Shown: positions 29,601 through 38,030, counted from the stretch's first letter. The stretch is 64,000 bases of DNA from Bacteroidales bacterium (GCA_003550725.1 PUKZ01000097.1:1-64000), one strand, 5' to 3'. Notes: generated by a model not told the origin, from the letters alone. Translations and numbers: made by a program.

Positions 29601-30317
29601 ACCCTTATTCAGCCTAAAGGTATCATAGGATTATTCCCTGCCAATTCTAAAGGTGATGATGTATTAATATTTAAAGATGAAAGCCGGAGAAAGATTGTTA
29701 TGAGAATACCTATGCTGAGGCAACAGCAATTAAAAGATAATCAAGGGTATGCTTTATCTTTAGCTGATTTTGTAGCGCCGGTTGATTCGGGTATAAAAGA
29801 TTATTTTGGTGGTTTCGCGGTCACAACAGGCCATGGTATCGATAAATACCTGAAAAGGTTTAACGAAAATGGTGATAGCTATAAGAGCATTATGTTTAGG
29901 TTGATTGCTGACAGGCTTGTAGAAGCTGCTGCTGAAGTTATGCATATGTGGGTGAGAAAAAAATACTGGGGATATGTGCCTAATGAAAACTTAAGCCTGC
30001 AAGAGTTAATAAAAGGAAAATATCAGGGTATAAGGCCTGCCGTAGGATATCCTTCATGCCCGGATCACCGGCTTAAAGGATATTTGTTTGATCTTTTAAA
30101 TGTAGAGGAAAGAATAGGAATCTCTCTTACAAGTATTTATGCCATGAAACCCGCAAGCTCAGTAGCTGGTTTTTATATGGCTCATGATGCCTCAAGGTAT
30201 TTCGGTATAGGAAAAATAGGCAAAGACCAGCTTAGTGATTATGCAAAAAGAACAAACAAGGATATAGAAAAAACCAAAGAATGGCTATATTTTGCAATTG
30301 ATAAAAAAAGCGATTAA
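26652..30317 (+). CDS. metH: Cobalamin-dependent methionine synthase
   Basis: MetH transfers the methyl of methyl-tetrahydrofolate through cobalamin to homocysteine, giving methionine. All four modules are present in 1221 residues. The homocysteine domain has zinc ligands in LNCSFG and GGCCGS near residues 238 and 303-304. The pterin domain begins at about 350 (KIGERTNVNGS). The cap and B12 domain have the axial histidine in DVHDIGKN near residue 754. The SAM-binding reactivation domain is at about 890-1221 (RPAVGYPSCPDHR). It opens the one-carbon island and is followed 108 bp later by metF. In the island it would feed methionine to MetK. Confidence 0.97.
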   Translation: MKLQETANKNILILDGGMGTMLQMENLEEDKFRGAKFVDHPVSLKGLNDLLVITQPGIVKDIHKKYLDAGADIITANTFNANYYGLKDYGMESYVYEINFQAIKIAKDLTAQYNKKNPNKPRFVAATLGPTGKTASISPDINNPSFRDVTFDDLVEAYRNQVQGMVDAGADILMVETVFDTLNAKAALYAINKVRSGLSVEIPVMISGTIDESGRNLSGQTVEAFYNSVFPFSLFSVGLNCSFGADKMTPYLERLSVKSEVLVSAHPNAGFPNELGEYDQSPEEMAGLIETFCENGFVNIVGGCCGSMPEHVKAISKMASKYSPRQIFKHPITTRISGLQSFGVKDSTGLVKIGERTNVNGSKKFAKLIRNEKYEEAFEIARNQIRDGAEILNINLDDSMIDSKKVMKTFLNQLTVEPDIVNMPIMLDSSDFDVIENGLKCIQGRSLVNSISIKDGEEDFKQKASVIKELGAVVVVMAFDEKGQAETFDRKIEICQRAYKILIEEVGFQPEDIIFDPNVLTIGTGIEAHNDYAVDFIKSVKWIKKNLPHAKVNAGVSNVSFAFRGNDYLRDVINSVFLHHCEKAGLDFAIVNPAKIIDYDNIDNEVREPVEDLVLNKRADATDRLLDLASKIINKSTQQKHKDKWREQSPEERIVYSLCNGINSYINEDIQELRDNQYSSLNIIQGPLMDGMNKVGELFAEGEMFLPQVIKSARIMNKAVEFLSGDIEKEAKATAKSLEQKKKVLLATVEGDVHDIGKNIVALVLKCNNYEVIDMGVMVPNKEIIKAIDNKKPDILGLSGLISPSLDKMIGIVKRLEDKGCKIPVLLGGAATSALHTAVKVAPLYSGVVAHVPNAMQSVSVVGKIFSDDGRAGIEEIREEQNKLRKDFRKKKTATKFLSLEDARKRKYVLERERPVKPRMLGVKEFYDFDLGELRKYIDWTPYFNGWGLKGVYPSIFEKEREGREAERLFKEALAMLDDIQQNTLIQPKGIIGLFPANSKGDDVLIFKDESRRKIVMRIPMLRQQQLKDNQGYALSLADFVAPVDSGIKDYFGGFAVTTGHGIDKYLKRFNENGDSYKSIMFRLIADRLVEAAAEVMHMWVRKKYWGYVPNENLSLQELIKGKYQGIRPAVGYPSCPDHRLKGYLFDLLNVEERIGISLTSIYAMKPASSVAGFYMAHDASRYFGIGKIGKDQLSDYAKRTNKDIEKTKEWLYFAIDKKSD

Positions 30318-30425
30318 TAAGTAGTTGATGGCTTATAAAGCCGGTATCTATAATATTATTAAAAAAACAAATATTGCAAGTCTGAATTTAAAGGACATTA
30401 AATATTTAAAAGAGAAGTAAATATT

Positions 30426-31352
30426 ATGAAGATTACAGATATTTTTAAAAAACAAAAACGAACATTTTCATTTGAATTTTTTCCGCCAAGTGATTATTTG
30501 ACTGCTGTCAAGTTTGGCATTAATGCGGGTCAGTTAATGAAGCTTTCGCCCTCTTTTGTTTCAATAACTTATGGTGCAGGTGGGTGTACTCAAACCAACA
30601 CTTTCGACCTTGTTGATTTATTTCATAATGATTTGGGTTTTACTTGTATGGCTCATTATACGTGCGTTAATGCTACCAAAGAAAAAATTGCCTACGATAT
30701 GAGAGTATTGCAGGATATGGGAGTGGAAAATGTTATGTTGCTTAGAGGCGATAAACCCAAAAATGAACCCCTTAAGTTTCCTAATCCTGATGGATTTAAT
30801 TATGCCAGCGACCTGGTAAAATTTGTAAATGAGAATTATAACTTCTGTATAGGAGGAGGAGCATATCCCGAAAAACATACAGAAGCACCATCTTATGAAA
30901 AAGATATTGAAAATTTAAAAGTTAAAGTTGATGCAGGAGTTGAATTTTTAATAACACAAATGTTTTTTTGTAACAATTATTATTGGAATTTTGTTAATAA
31001 AGTTGAGCAAAAAGGGATTAAATGCAGGATTATACCCGGTATTATTCCGATTACAAATTTTAAGCAAATCAAAAAATTTGCTGATTTAACCGGAGCCCAA
31101 TTTCCTGAAAAATTGTTGAAAAAAATTGAACCTTACCAGGATAGACCTAAAGAAGTTTACAAGATCGGACTCGATTGGGCAGTTAAACAAGTAAGTGACT
31201 TGCTGGAAAATGATGCCCCGGGTATACATTTTTATACACTAAATAAATCAATGGCAGCAATTAAATTATATGAATCGCTGTCTGAAGATTTTAAAGACGT
31301 TAAAACACTTTATGAAAAAAGCTTTAAACCCCATATTCCTAGGCCTCTTTAA
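30426..31352 (+). CDS. metF: Methylenetetrahydrofolate reductase (MetH-linked)
   Basis: This is a 308-residue FAD-dependent MetF-type reductase that makes methyl-tetrahydrofolate, the methyl donor for MetH. It starts with the typical FSFEFFPPSD and has SITYGAG, MLLRGDKP and QMFFCNNYYW at the expected positions of the TIM barrel. It is the ordinary biosynthetic enzyme, distinct from the second MetF that begins at 63718 beside MetV. The close link to metH suggests a methionine-supply unit. The C-terminus ends without the eukaryotic regulatory domain. Confidence 0.95.
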   Translation: MKITDIFKKQKRTFSFEFFPPSDYLTAVKFGINAGQLMKLSPSFVSITYGAGGCTQTNTFDLVDLFHNDLGFTCMAHYTCVNATKEKIAYDMRVLQDMGVENVMLLRGDKPKNEPLKFPNPDGFNYASDLVKFVNENYNFCIGGGAYPEKHTEAPSYEKDIENLKVKVDAGVEFLITQMFFCNNYYWNFVNKVEQKGIKCRIIPGIIPITNFKQIKKFADLTGAQFPEKLLKKIEPYQDRPKEVYKIGLDWAVKQVSDLLENDAPGIHFYTLNKSMAAIKLYESLSEDFKDVKTLYEKSFKPHIPRPL

Positions 31353-31395
31353 TGGGTTATATACTTATTTTTTTGTTTTATTTTTAAAATAAAAA

Positions 31396-31426
31396 CTTGT
31401 GTTTATAAAAGTCTTATATATCTTTG
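31396..31426 (+). promoter_or_regulatory. Bacteroidota-type promoter after metF
   Basis: The sequence is cTTG, 19 bp, then TAtcTTTG, close to the Bacteroidota vegetative sigma consensus TTTG-N19/20-TAnnTTTG. It lies 44 bp after the metF stop and more than 500 bp before the corrinoid-protein gene. Confidence 0.5.
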
Positions 31427-31561
31427 TAAAATCAAAGAAAAATTGATTTGTCATTAAACGGCATATTTTTCATAAATAATACAAAGCTGATATGTAAAAA
31501 AATATAATTTATATTTTAAAAAGCAGCATTTGATATTTAATATGAATGGCAGCCGGGGTGT

Positions 31562-31822
31562 TCAATTAGGGCTTTGTTTTAAATCTTGTAGTTTTTTTCT
31601 CAAATCTGCAAAGTGTCCACTCCCATGCATCCCACTTGTTCCTCTGAAATCATGAGGGGCAAAGCAATGTGATAAAAAGCATTAATAAAGCATAAAGCTC
31701 AAAATGCTTTGAAACATTGCTCCAAAAAAGGTATACAGCCTTCTAAACATGTCAAAAGCAATACCTGTAATTGTTAAAATTACGTGTGGCTTATTGTTAT
31801 TACAGCAGGAAATGTTTGCTGC
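31562..31822 (-). pseudogene. Possible decayed small open frame
   Basis: One minus-strand frame stays open for about 85 codons except for a single in-frame TAA at about 31682. Its C-terminal half reads HDFRGTSGMHGSGHFADL and then RKKLQDLKQSPN before a stop at 31562-31564. Its N-terminal half is hydrophobic (TGIAFDMFRRLYTFF). The composition looks coding, but I recognise no family and there is no clear start. It could be chance. Confidence 0.25.
31663..31721. repeat. Two-stem dyad in long leader
   Basis: Outer arms agcaatgt (31663-31670) and acattgct (31714-31721) enclose inner arms aaagcatt (31676-31683) and aatgcttt (31703-31710). All pairs are perfect, separated by a small internal loop. 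No T-tract follows, so a simple terminator is unlikely. The structure may act in the leader RNA or be part of a decayed element. Confidence 0.4.
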
Positions 31823-31963
31823 TTATTTGTTATGTGTTTTATTAATGAAAAATTACATTGCTTTATTAAATAAAATATAGTTAGCTGTTAATGTTTATCA
31901 ATAATGGTAAGATTATTTGGTAATTTATAAAAATATTTTTTTAACAAAATAAAATTTACATTT

Positions 31964-32602
31964 ATGGATTTAAGCAAAATTTCAGAAACTTTAATATCAG
32001 GAAAGTCTGATGAATTAAAGAAATTAGTTGAAGAAGCTGTTAACAGTGATGCCAATCCGAGTGATATACTTAATAAGGGGTTATTACCCGGGATGGATGC
32101 TGTAGGCCAGAAATGGAAAGCCGGCGACATGTTTATGCCGGAAGTACTACGTAGTGCAAAAGCTATGAGTAATGCTATGGATTATCTCAGGCCAAAGTTA
32201 AAGGATGATGATTTAGGCAATGCCGGAACAATGGTTATAGGAACTGTAGCAGGTGATTTGCATGATATTGGCAAAGACCTTGCAGCTATGATGTTTGAGG
32301 GAGCAGGTTATAAGGTGATTAATATTGGCATTGACCAGTCTAATGAAAACTTTGTTAATGCGGTAAAAGAACATAAACCCAATTTACTTGGGATGTCAGC
32401 ATTGCTTACTACAACAATGCCCCGTATGGGTGAAGTAATTAACTCTTTGAAAGAGGCAGGTATTCGAGACCAGGTTGCTGTAATTATTGGCGGAGCACCT
32501 GTTACCGAAGAATTTGCAACAGAAATCGGAGCAGATCTTTATGCTCCGAATGCAGGAACAGCTGTTGAAATTACTAAAGAATATCTACAGAAAAAATCAT
32601 AG
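31964..32602 (+). CDS. MtbC/MttC-type corrinoid protein
   Basis: This 212-residue methyl-carrier protein has the two-domain layout of MtaC/MtbC/MttC. A four-helix cap at residues 1-90 contains GLLPGMDAVGQKWKAGDMF. A Rossmann B12 domain follows, with the lower-ligand motif GDLHDIGKD; its His is near residue 99. SALLTTTMPRM and a C-terminal GGAPV segment complete the fold. It should accept a methyl group from an MttB-type enzyme and pass it to the MtrH-type methyltransferase encoded 6 kb downstream, or the reverse. It is the first gene of the methyltransfer block. Confidence 0.93.
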   Translation: MDLSKISETLISGKSDELKKLVEEAVNSDANPSDILNKGLLPGMDAVGQKWKAGDMFMPEVLRSAKAMSNAMDYLRPKLKDDDLGNAGTMVIGTVAGDLHDIGKDLAAMMFEGAGYKVINIGIDQSNENFVNAVKEHKPNLLGMSALLTTTMPRMGEVINSLKEAGIRDQVAVIIGGAPVTEEFATEIGADLYAPNAGTAVEITKEYLQKKS

Positions 32603-32931
32603 TTAAGAAGTGTAATTTTTAACAGCTTAATTACCCTCTAATCATATCATTGATCAAAAAGATGATGCAGAAGTTAAAATTACTTTTTTCTGCAAATCTG
32701 AATAACAATTGATCAAAGAGGTGAGGTGATTAAAAAAATAAAATAAACACTATAATTAAATATTGCTATGAAAACCTCATCTGCCAAAGCTTTTAAAAGA
32801 CAATTGGCTTTGTAAATAGAGGTCTCACGGCCAAAGTGGGTAATAAGCATGAGGGTTTCATTGGTCAATATCTAAAAACTTCTAAGTTAACAAATATAAT
32901 TTATTATAAGTAAGAACTTTAAATACATTTT
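32603..32931. other. Intergenic, 329 bp, between corrinoid and mttB-like genes
   Basis: No gene was seen. Inverted arms atgaaaacctcat (32768-32780) and atgagggtttcat (32849-32861) match at 12 of 13 positions and enclose 68 bp. The arms resemble short words at 26381, 62723 and (reverse) 871. The spacer is unusual inside a functional block and may hold a repeat or a regulatory RNA structure. Confidence 0.5.
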
Positions 32932-34386
32932 ATGCAAATGAAAATGAATCAGACTGTTAATAATTCTCCACGATTTCGGGTACTTTCGGAAGATCAAATC
33001 GAGCAGATATATTATTCTGCTTTAGAAGTACTTGAAAGAACAGGGGGGTGTTTTTACCATGATGAAGCCATCGAACTTTTTAAAAACAGCCATGCAGTTG
33101 TAAGGGGCAATAATGTTCGTGTGCCTGCTTATATGGTTGAAGAAGCTTTGAATTTTTATCCCAGGAAGATAACCCTTAAAGGAAGAAACGATACACGTTC
33201 TCTTCATATACAAAAAGATACTGTTGCATTTGGTACAGGTTCAGATTTACCGTTCACGTATGACCGGCAAACAGGAGAAAGGCGCAGAACTGTTTATAAG
33301 GATATAAATAATGCTGCAAAGCTTGTAGATGCTTTATCTAATTATGATTTTTTTATGTCACATGGAATTGTAAGTGATGCTCCTAATCCCCAGACGTATG
33401 ACAGGCATCAATTTATGGCTATGCTTGAACAGTGTACAAAGCCGATGGTTTTGACAAGTGTTGATGGAGAAGGGCTTGAGGATCTTTGGAAAATGGGTTG
33501 TTTGATTCAGGGAGGTGAAGAAGAATTTAAACTTAACCCTTTATTTGTAGCATATATAGAGCCTATTTCACCGCTTAAAAATGACCGAACTGCTGTAGAA
33601 AAACTTTTGTTTGCTGCCGAGAAAAAATTACCTGCAATGTATACTCCATGTCCCAGCTCAGGAGCTACTGCTCCGGCAACAATTGCCGGTATGTTGGTTC
33701 AATCACTGGCCGAAACACTATTGGCGACAGTATTATGCCACCTTAAAAATCCCGGCACACCTTTGATTATGGGAGGAGTAACTACATTGCTTGATATGAA
33801 AAAATCAACCTACTCTTACGGTGCACCCGAACTCTCACTCGCATCAGCTGCTAATACCGATATATCCAAATGGATTAATCTTCCGATGTTTTCTACCGGG
33901 GGATGTACTGATTCTAAAATTATTGATGAGCAGGCAGCAGCTGAACAAATGATGAATTTGTTTTATGCCTACCTCTCAGGTGCAAATTTGGTGCACGATG
34001 TTGGTTATATTGACCATGGAACCAATGCTTCACTTGAAAGTTTGGTGTTAAACGAAGAAATGATGGGAATGGTTAAACAATTCGGCAAAGGTATTAACAC
34101 TGACGATGATCATATGGCTCTTGACTTGATTGAAAAAGTCGGGCCGGGTGGAGAATACGTAACCTCCGACCATACCTTTGATCATTGGAGAGAATGGTTT
34201 TTACCACAACTGCAAGATAGAAGTGATTACGAGACCTGGAAAAATAGTGGCTCTAAAACAATGCTTGACCGAGTAAAAGAAAGAACTGACTATTTACTTG
34301 AAAACCACAAACCTGAGCCTATGGATGAAAAACTTGAAAAAGAATTGAAGGAAATTATCAGCAGCGCTGATAAAAGACATTCGTAA
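32932..34386 (+). CDS. MttB-family (non-pyrrolysine) corrinoid methyltransferase, copy 1
   Basis: This 484-residue member of the trimethylamine methyltransferase superfamily would move a methyl group from a methylated amine to the corrinoid protein encoded upstream. The frame has no internal TAG, so it lacks pyrrolysine. After the conserved GGCTDSK (about residue 323) the sequence reads IIDEQAA; I believe Gln occupies the position used by pyrrolysine in archaeal MttB. Related non-pyrrolysine proteins such as MtgB demethylate glycine betaine, and others act on other quaternary amines, so the substrate is not fixed. Other landmarks are GTGSDLPF, YIEPISPL and YSYGAPE. It forms a block with the next MttB-like gene. 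Confidence 0.9.
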   Translation: MQMKMNQTVNNSPRFRVLSEDQIEQIYYSALEVLERTGGCFYHDEAIELFKNSHAVVRGNNVRVPAYMVEEALNFYPRKITLKGRNDTRSLHIQKDTVAFGTGSDLPFTYDRQTGERRRTVYKDINNAAKLVDALSNYDFFMSHGIVSDAPNPQTYDRHQFMAMLEQCTKPMVLTSVDGEGLEDLWKMGCLIQGGEEEFKLNPLFVAYIEPISPLKNDRTAVEKLLFAAEKKLPAMYTPCPSSGATAPATIAGMLVQSLAETLLATVLCHLKNPGTPLIMGGVTTLLDMKKSTYSYGAPELSLASAANTDISKWINLPMFSTGGCTDSKIIDEQAAAEQMMNLFYAYLSGANLVHDVGYIDHGTNASLESLVLNEEMMGMVKQFGKGINTDDDHMALDLIEKVGPGGEYVTSDHTFDHWREWFLPQLQDRSDYETWKNSGSKTMLDRVKERTDYLLENHKPEPMDEKLEKELKEIISSADKRHS

Positions 34387-34454
34387 ACTGGCTGTAAGGG
34401 TTTTTTATAAATTGTTATTTAATAAAAAAAATTTTTGAATCTAATAACTCAAAC

Positions 34455-35933
34455 ATGATTAGCAGAACAAATTACACAATACAACAAAGTCCTCATTTTG
34501 AATTATTATCTGAAAACCAGAAGGAAAAGATATTCAACGGTATGATGCGTACCCTGCAATATACCGGAGCACATGTTCATCATGAAGGTGCAAGGGAGCT
34601 TTTTAAAAAAGCAGGATGCAAGGTTGACGGTATAACAGTTTATTTTCCGCCGGAAGTTATATTGAATGCATTATCTACTGTACCTCCGGTCACCGAAATA
34701 TTTCCATGGGATGGCGATGAATCGAAAAAAATTATTATTGAAAAGAAAAGAAGTTATTTTGGTCCGGGGCCTACCCCTCCAAATTTCATTGATACTGATA
34801 CACTTGAGCGAAGGAAGTATTTGCGAAAGGATGCATCTTTGGTAGCAAGGGTTTGTGATGCTTTACCCAATATTGGTTATGTGCAGTCGCTGGGTTCTAT
34901 TAGTGATGTTACCAATGGGTTGGCAGATATTTATGAGTTTGCTGATATGATTCGCAACACTACGACCCCGATCATGAGCTGGTCTTTTACACGTGATGGT
35001 TGTCATGATATTCACCGTGTAGGTATAGCTATGGCCGGTGGAGAAGAAGAATTTAAGCAAAGGCCAAATTACGTCTTTTATGGCGAGCCTATATCACCAC
35101 TGGTTAGCGATTTTCATGCAATTGACAAATGTATGTACTGTGCCGAACATAGAATTCCGCAAGTATACAGCCCGTGTGCTATTGGAGGAGGAACAGTGCC
35201 GGCATCTCATGCAGGGCAGATTGTTGTTGCCCTTTCTGAATCAATGGTTGGGGTTATCGCTGCTCAGCTTATTAACCCCGGAACATGTGTAATTATCGGT
35301 GGCGTACAGTCAATACTCGACATGAAATGTTCTATATATTCATACGGTGCTCCGGAACTTAGCTTGTTAAGTGCTGCTTTAACTGAAATGGTGCATTATT
35401 GCAATTTGCCCATGTATTCGACTGCCGGTTGTACCGACACAAAAAAAATGGATATCCAATCTGCTTTGGAAGCAAGTCTCTCAATAAATGCTGCAATGAT
35501 GAGTGGTGCTAACTTTGTGCATGACTGTGGCTACACTGAATCGGGTTTAACCGGTGATATCTTCCAGACAGTTATGGATGATGAAATTATTGGAATGGCT
35601 CGTATAATAGAGAAAGGTGTTGAAGTTAATGAGGAAACCCTTGCTGTCGATCAAATTGCTAATGTTGGCCCCGGTGGGCATTATCTTTATGAAGATCACA
35701 CAATGAAGCATTTTAGAAATCACTGGATGCCCACATTAATGGATAGAAACAGCTATGAAGACTGGAATCAGCAAGGAAGTAAGACCATGAAAGAAAGAAT
35801 ATTGGAAAAAACAAGAGATTTGATTGAAAACTATGAAGGGCCCCGGGAAAAAGTTCCACAGAAGGCTGATAAGGAAATAGAAAAAATTCTCGAAGAGGCT
35901 GAAAAAAGAGAAGCAAGTAAAAATGATAAATAA
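34455..35933 (+). CDS. MttB-family (non-pyrrolysine) corrinoid methyltransferase, copy 2
   Basis: This second MttB-like protein has 492 residues and begins 68 bp after the first. It shares the landmarks YGEPISPL, YSYGAPE and AGCTDTK, but the two are clearly divergent paralogues and not a recent duplication. The post-motif stretch KMDIQSALE again has Gln at the likely pyrrolysine position, and no TAG interrupts the frame. Two MttB-like proteins served by one corrinoid protein suggest either two substrates or a heteromeric enzyme; this is an inference. The C-terminal tail is rich in Lys and Glu. Confidence 0.9.
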   Translation: MISRTNYTIQQSPHFELLSENQKEKIFNGMMRTLQYTGAHVHHEGARELFKKAGCKVDGITVYFPPEVILNALSTVPPVTEIFPWDGDESKKIIIEKKRSYFGPGPTPPNFIDTDTLERRKYLRKDASLVARVCDALPNIGYVQSLGSISDVTNGLADIYEFADMIRNTTTPIMSWSFTRDGCHDIHRVGIAMAGGEEEFKQRPNYVFYGEPISPLVSDFHAIDKCMYCAEHRIPQVYSPCAIGGGTVPASHAGQIVVALSESMVGVIAAQLINPGTCVIIGGVQSILDMKCSIYSYGAPELSLLSAALTEMVHYCNLPMYSTAGCTDTKKMDIQSALEASLSINAAMMSGANFVHDCGYTESGLTGDIFQTVMDDEIIGMARIIEKGVEVNEETLAVDQIANVGPGGHYLYEDHTMKHFRNHWMPTLMDRNSYEDWNQQGSKTMKERILEKTRDLIENYEGPREKVPQKADKEIEKILEEAEKREASKNDK

Positions 35934-36023
35934 AACTAAAAGTTAAGAAAGTTAAAAGATAATAAGTTTTAAGTAAATTAATTAATCTTTCAATCTTTTT
36001 AAGGAGTTATTGAAAACCTAGTT

Positions 36024-38030
36024 ATGAACCGATACATCATAGGCATAAATACTGGTGGCACCTATACTGATGGGGTATTACTGGATTATGTTTCCAGGAA
36101 GGTTGTTTCTGCTGCTAAATCGGTTACAACGAGGCAGGATCTGAAAATTGGTGTTATAAAGGTTCTTAAAAAGCTGAATATTAAAAATAATTTCAATATA
36201 AAACTTGTGGGAATTTCCAGTACATTGGCAACAAATACTGTAGCCGAGGGCAAGGCCCGGAAAGTAGGGCTTTTGCTTATTGGTTATGATAAAGAATTGA
36301 TTGAAAAATATGATTTATCAAGTAAAATCCCTGCCGAAATCACAGGATATTTTAAGGGAGGTCATAATGCTCAGGGTGCAAAGCTTGCAGCCCTGGATAA
36401 GAAGGGTGTAAAAAAGTGGGTAATTGAAAATCAGGACAATATAGATGCTATTGCTGTATCGGGTTATTTTAGCCCATTAAATCCTGAGCATGAAGAGGCT
36501 GCTTTTAAAATTATTAAAGAAAACTCTTCTTTACCTGTAGTGATGGCGCATCAGTTGTCAACAAAGCTTGATTCGATTAAAAGGGCTTCAACAGCCTCCA
36601 TTAATGCATCTTTGGTAGCAGTAATGCAGGATTTCATTCAAGCCGTGAGCTTCTCATTGTCAGAGTTGAATGTTAAAGCGCCCCTGATGATTGTGCGTGG
36701 TGATGGAACATTAATGCCCTCTTCAGAGGCTGAAAGTAAACCTGTTGAAACAGTATTATCAGGCCCTGCTGCAAGTGCTATTGGCGGAAGATTTCTTTCC
36801 GGTAACGGAAATGTTCTTGTTGTAGATATAGGAAGTACTACTACCGATATGGCATTGGTAAATAATTCAAGGGTAGTGGTCACAGAAGATGGTGCCAGGG
36901 TGGGAAAGTGTGAAACTGCTGTTGAAGCTGCAAAAATTAGAACTATTAGCCTGGGATGTGACAGCAGGATTCATTATAACGAAAAAAATGAACTGAAGCT
37001 TGGACCTGACAGGGTAAGGCCATTATCACATATTGCATTACATCACGACAATGTGTTGAACGATTTTCATAAGATGCAAAAATCAACCACCCTGGGGCGA
37101 GATCCTAACGATATTGAGTATTGGTATATGCATGACCCCCTCGATGAAAATACTTATGAGTCTTTAACCGATAAGCAGAAAAAAGTTATTGATCTTATTC
37201 AAAAACCTAAAAGGCTTTCCGGGCTGTTAAAGAGAGTAGGGGTGTATCATGTCGGGCATCTAAATTTAGATGATCTGATAAGCCAGGGAAAAATTGAATG
37301 TGCTGCTCTTACCCCGACAGATTTATTACATGTCGAACGAAGCTTAAACCTTTGGGACAGGGAAGTAGCAAAAATTGCCCTCGATTATTATTGCAGAATA
37401 TATGGCAAAACACCAAGAAATTTTATTGATGAGGTATTTAGTAAAATTATTAATATTTTGGTAGAAGAGATAATTATTTTTCTTGCATGTCAAAATATTG
37501 ATCCCAAGGAAATGCCTGTTTCGGTTGATGGTGAATGGGGTAAGTGGATGTTGCAGCAAATATTGCATAGCGATAATCACTTTTTATCAATTGATGCAGA
37601 TAGCCGTTACCCTGTTGTTGGAGCCGGATCACCGGCTAAACATTTTCTTAAAAGAGCAGCAAGGATTGTGAATGCAAAATTTATTTTACCCGAATTTTTT
37701 GACGTGGCTAACGCCGTGGGAGCTGTATCAGGCTCAATTTCAGAAATCAGAGAGGCTATCGTATTTGTCCGCGACAGTAAAGGGCAATATTCATATATAG
37801 CCAAGCATGAAGGCCGAATCAAAGCTTTTAAAGAGTATGAGGATTGTTGTGAATATGCTGAACAAACAGCTAGAAAACTTGCAAGAGAGGCTGCAATTAA
37901 ATCGGGAGCTACTGATTGTTTTGTTGAAGTTGAAAGAAGGGTGGAAGGATCACTTTTAAGATTTATTGCTCGAGCTATTGGTAATCCAAAATTATCAGAA
38001 AGAGATAAAAATGATAAAGTTAAGATTTAA
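36024..38030 (+). CDS. Hydantoinase/oxoprolinase-family ASKHA protein
   Basis: This 668-residue protein of the HyuA/oxoprolinase family has an ASKHA ATPase fold. The first phosphate loop is INTGGTYTDG at residues 9-18 and the second is VDIGSTTTDMALV near residue 268. ISSTLATNTVAEG is the family hallmark. Oxoprolinases hydrolyse cyclic amides with ATP, but in methyltransfer clusters ASKHA proteins such as RamA reductively activate corrinoids. This protein lacks RamA's ferredoxin-type cysteine motifs, so it is not RamA. Its place between MttB-like and MtrH-like genes suggests a role in substrate processing or corrinoid activation, which is unproven. Confidence 0.8.
   Translation: MNRYIIGINTGGTYTDGVLLDYVSRKVVSAAKSVTTRQDLKIGVIKVLKKLNIKNNFNIKLVGISSTLATNTVAEGKARKVGLLLIGYDKELIEKYDLSSKIPAEITGYFKGGHNAQGAKLAALDKKGVKKWVIENQDNIDAIAVSGYFSPLNPEHEEAAFKIIKENSSLPVVMAHQLSTKLDSIKRASTASINASLVAVMQDFIQAVSFSLSELNVKAPLMIVRGDGTLMPSSEAESKPVETVLSGPAASAIGGRFLSGNGNVLVVDIGSTTTDMALVNNSRVVVTEDGARVGKCETAVEAAKIRTISLGCDSRIHYNEKNELKLGPDRVRPLSHIALHHDNVLNDFHKMQKSTTLGRDPNDIEYWYMHDPLDENTYESLTDKQKKVIDLIQKPKRLSGLLKRVGVYHVGHLNLDDLISQGKIECAALTPTDLLHVERSLNLWDREVAKIALDYYCRIYGKTPRNFIDEVFSKIINILVEEIIIFLACQNIDPKEMPVSVDGEWGKWMLQQILHSDNHFLSIDADSRYPVVGAGSPAKHFLKRAARIVNAKFILPEFFDVANAVGAVSGSISEIREAIVFVRDSKGQYSYIAKHEGRIKAFKEYEDCCEYAEQTARKLAREAAIKSGATDCFVEVERRVEGSLLRFIARAIGNPKLSERDKNDKVKI

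Larger units (their letters stand above)
31353..31963. other. Intergenic, 611 bp, leader of methyltransfer operon
   Basis: The region starts with a good promoter match at 31396-31426. It also holds a two-stem dyad at 31663-31721 and a possibly decayed minus-strand open frame at 31562-31822. No intact gene was seen. If the promoter is used, the corrinoid-protein mRNA would carry an untranslated leader of more than 500 bases. Confidence 0.5.

Noticed and set aside
31546-31770. Cobalamin riboswitch before the corrinoid-protein gene
   Set aside because: The length is suitable and a few words resemble the family, but there is no B12 box (gccaggagacctgcc type) and the core helices are not recognisable.
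32932-35933. Pyrrolysine-containing MttB
   Set aside because: Neither MttB-like frame contains an internal TAG, and no pyl genes are in the window.
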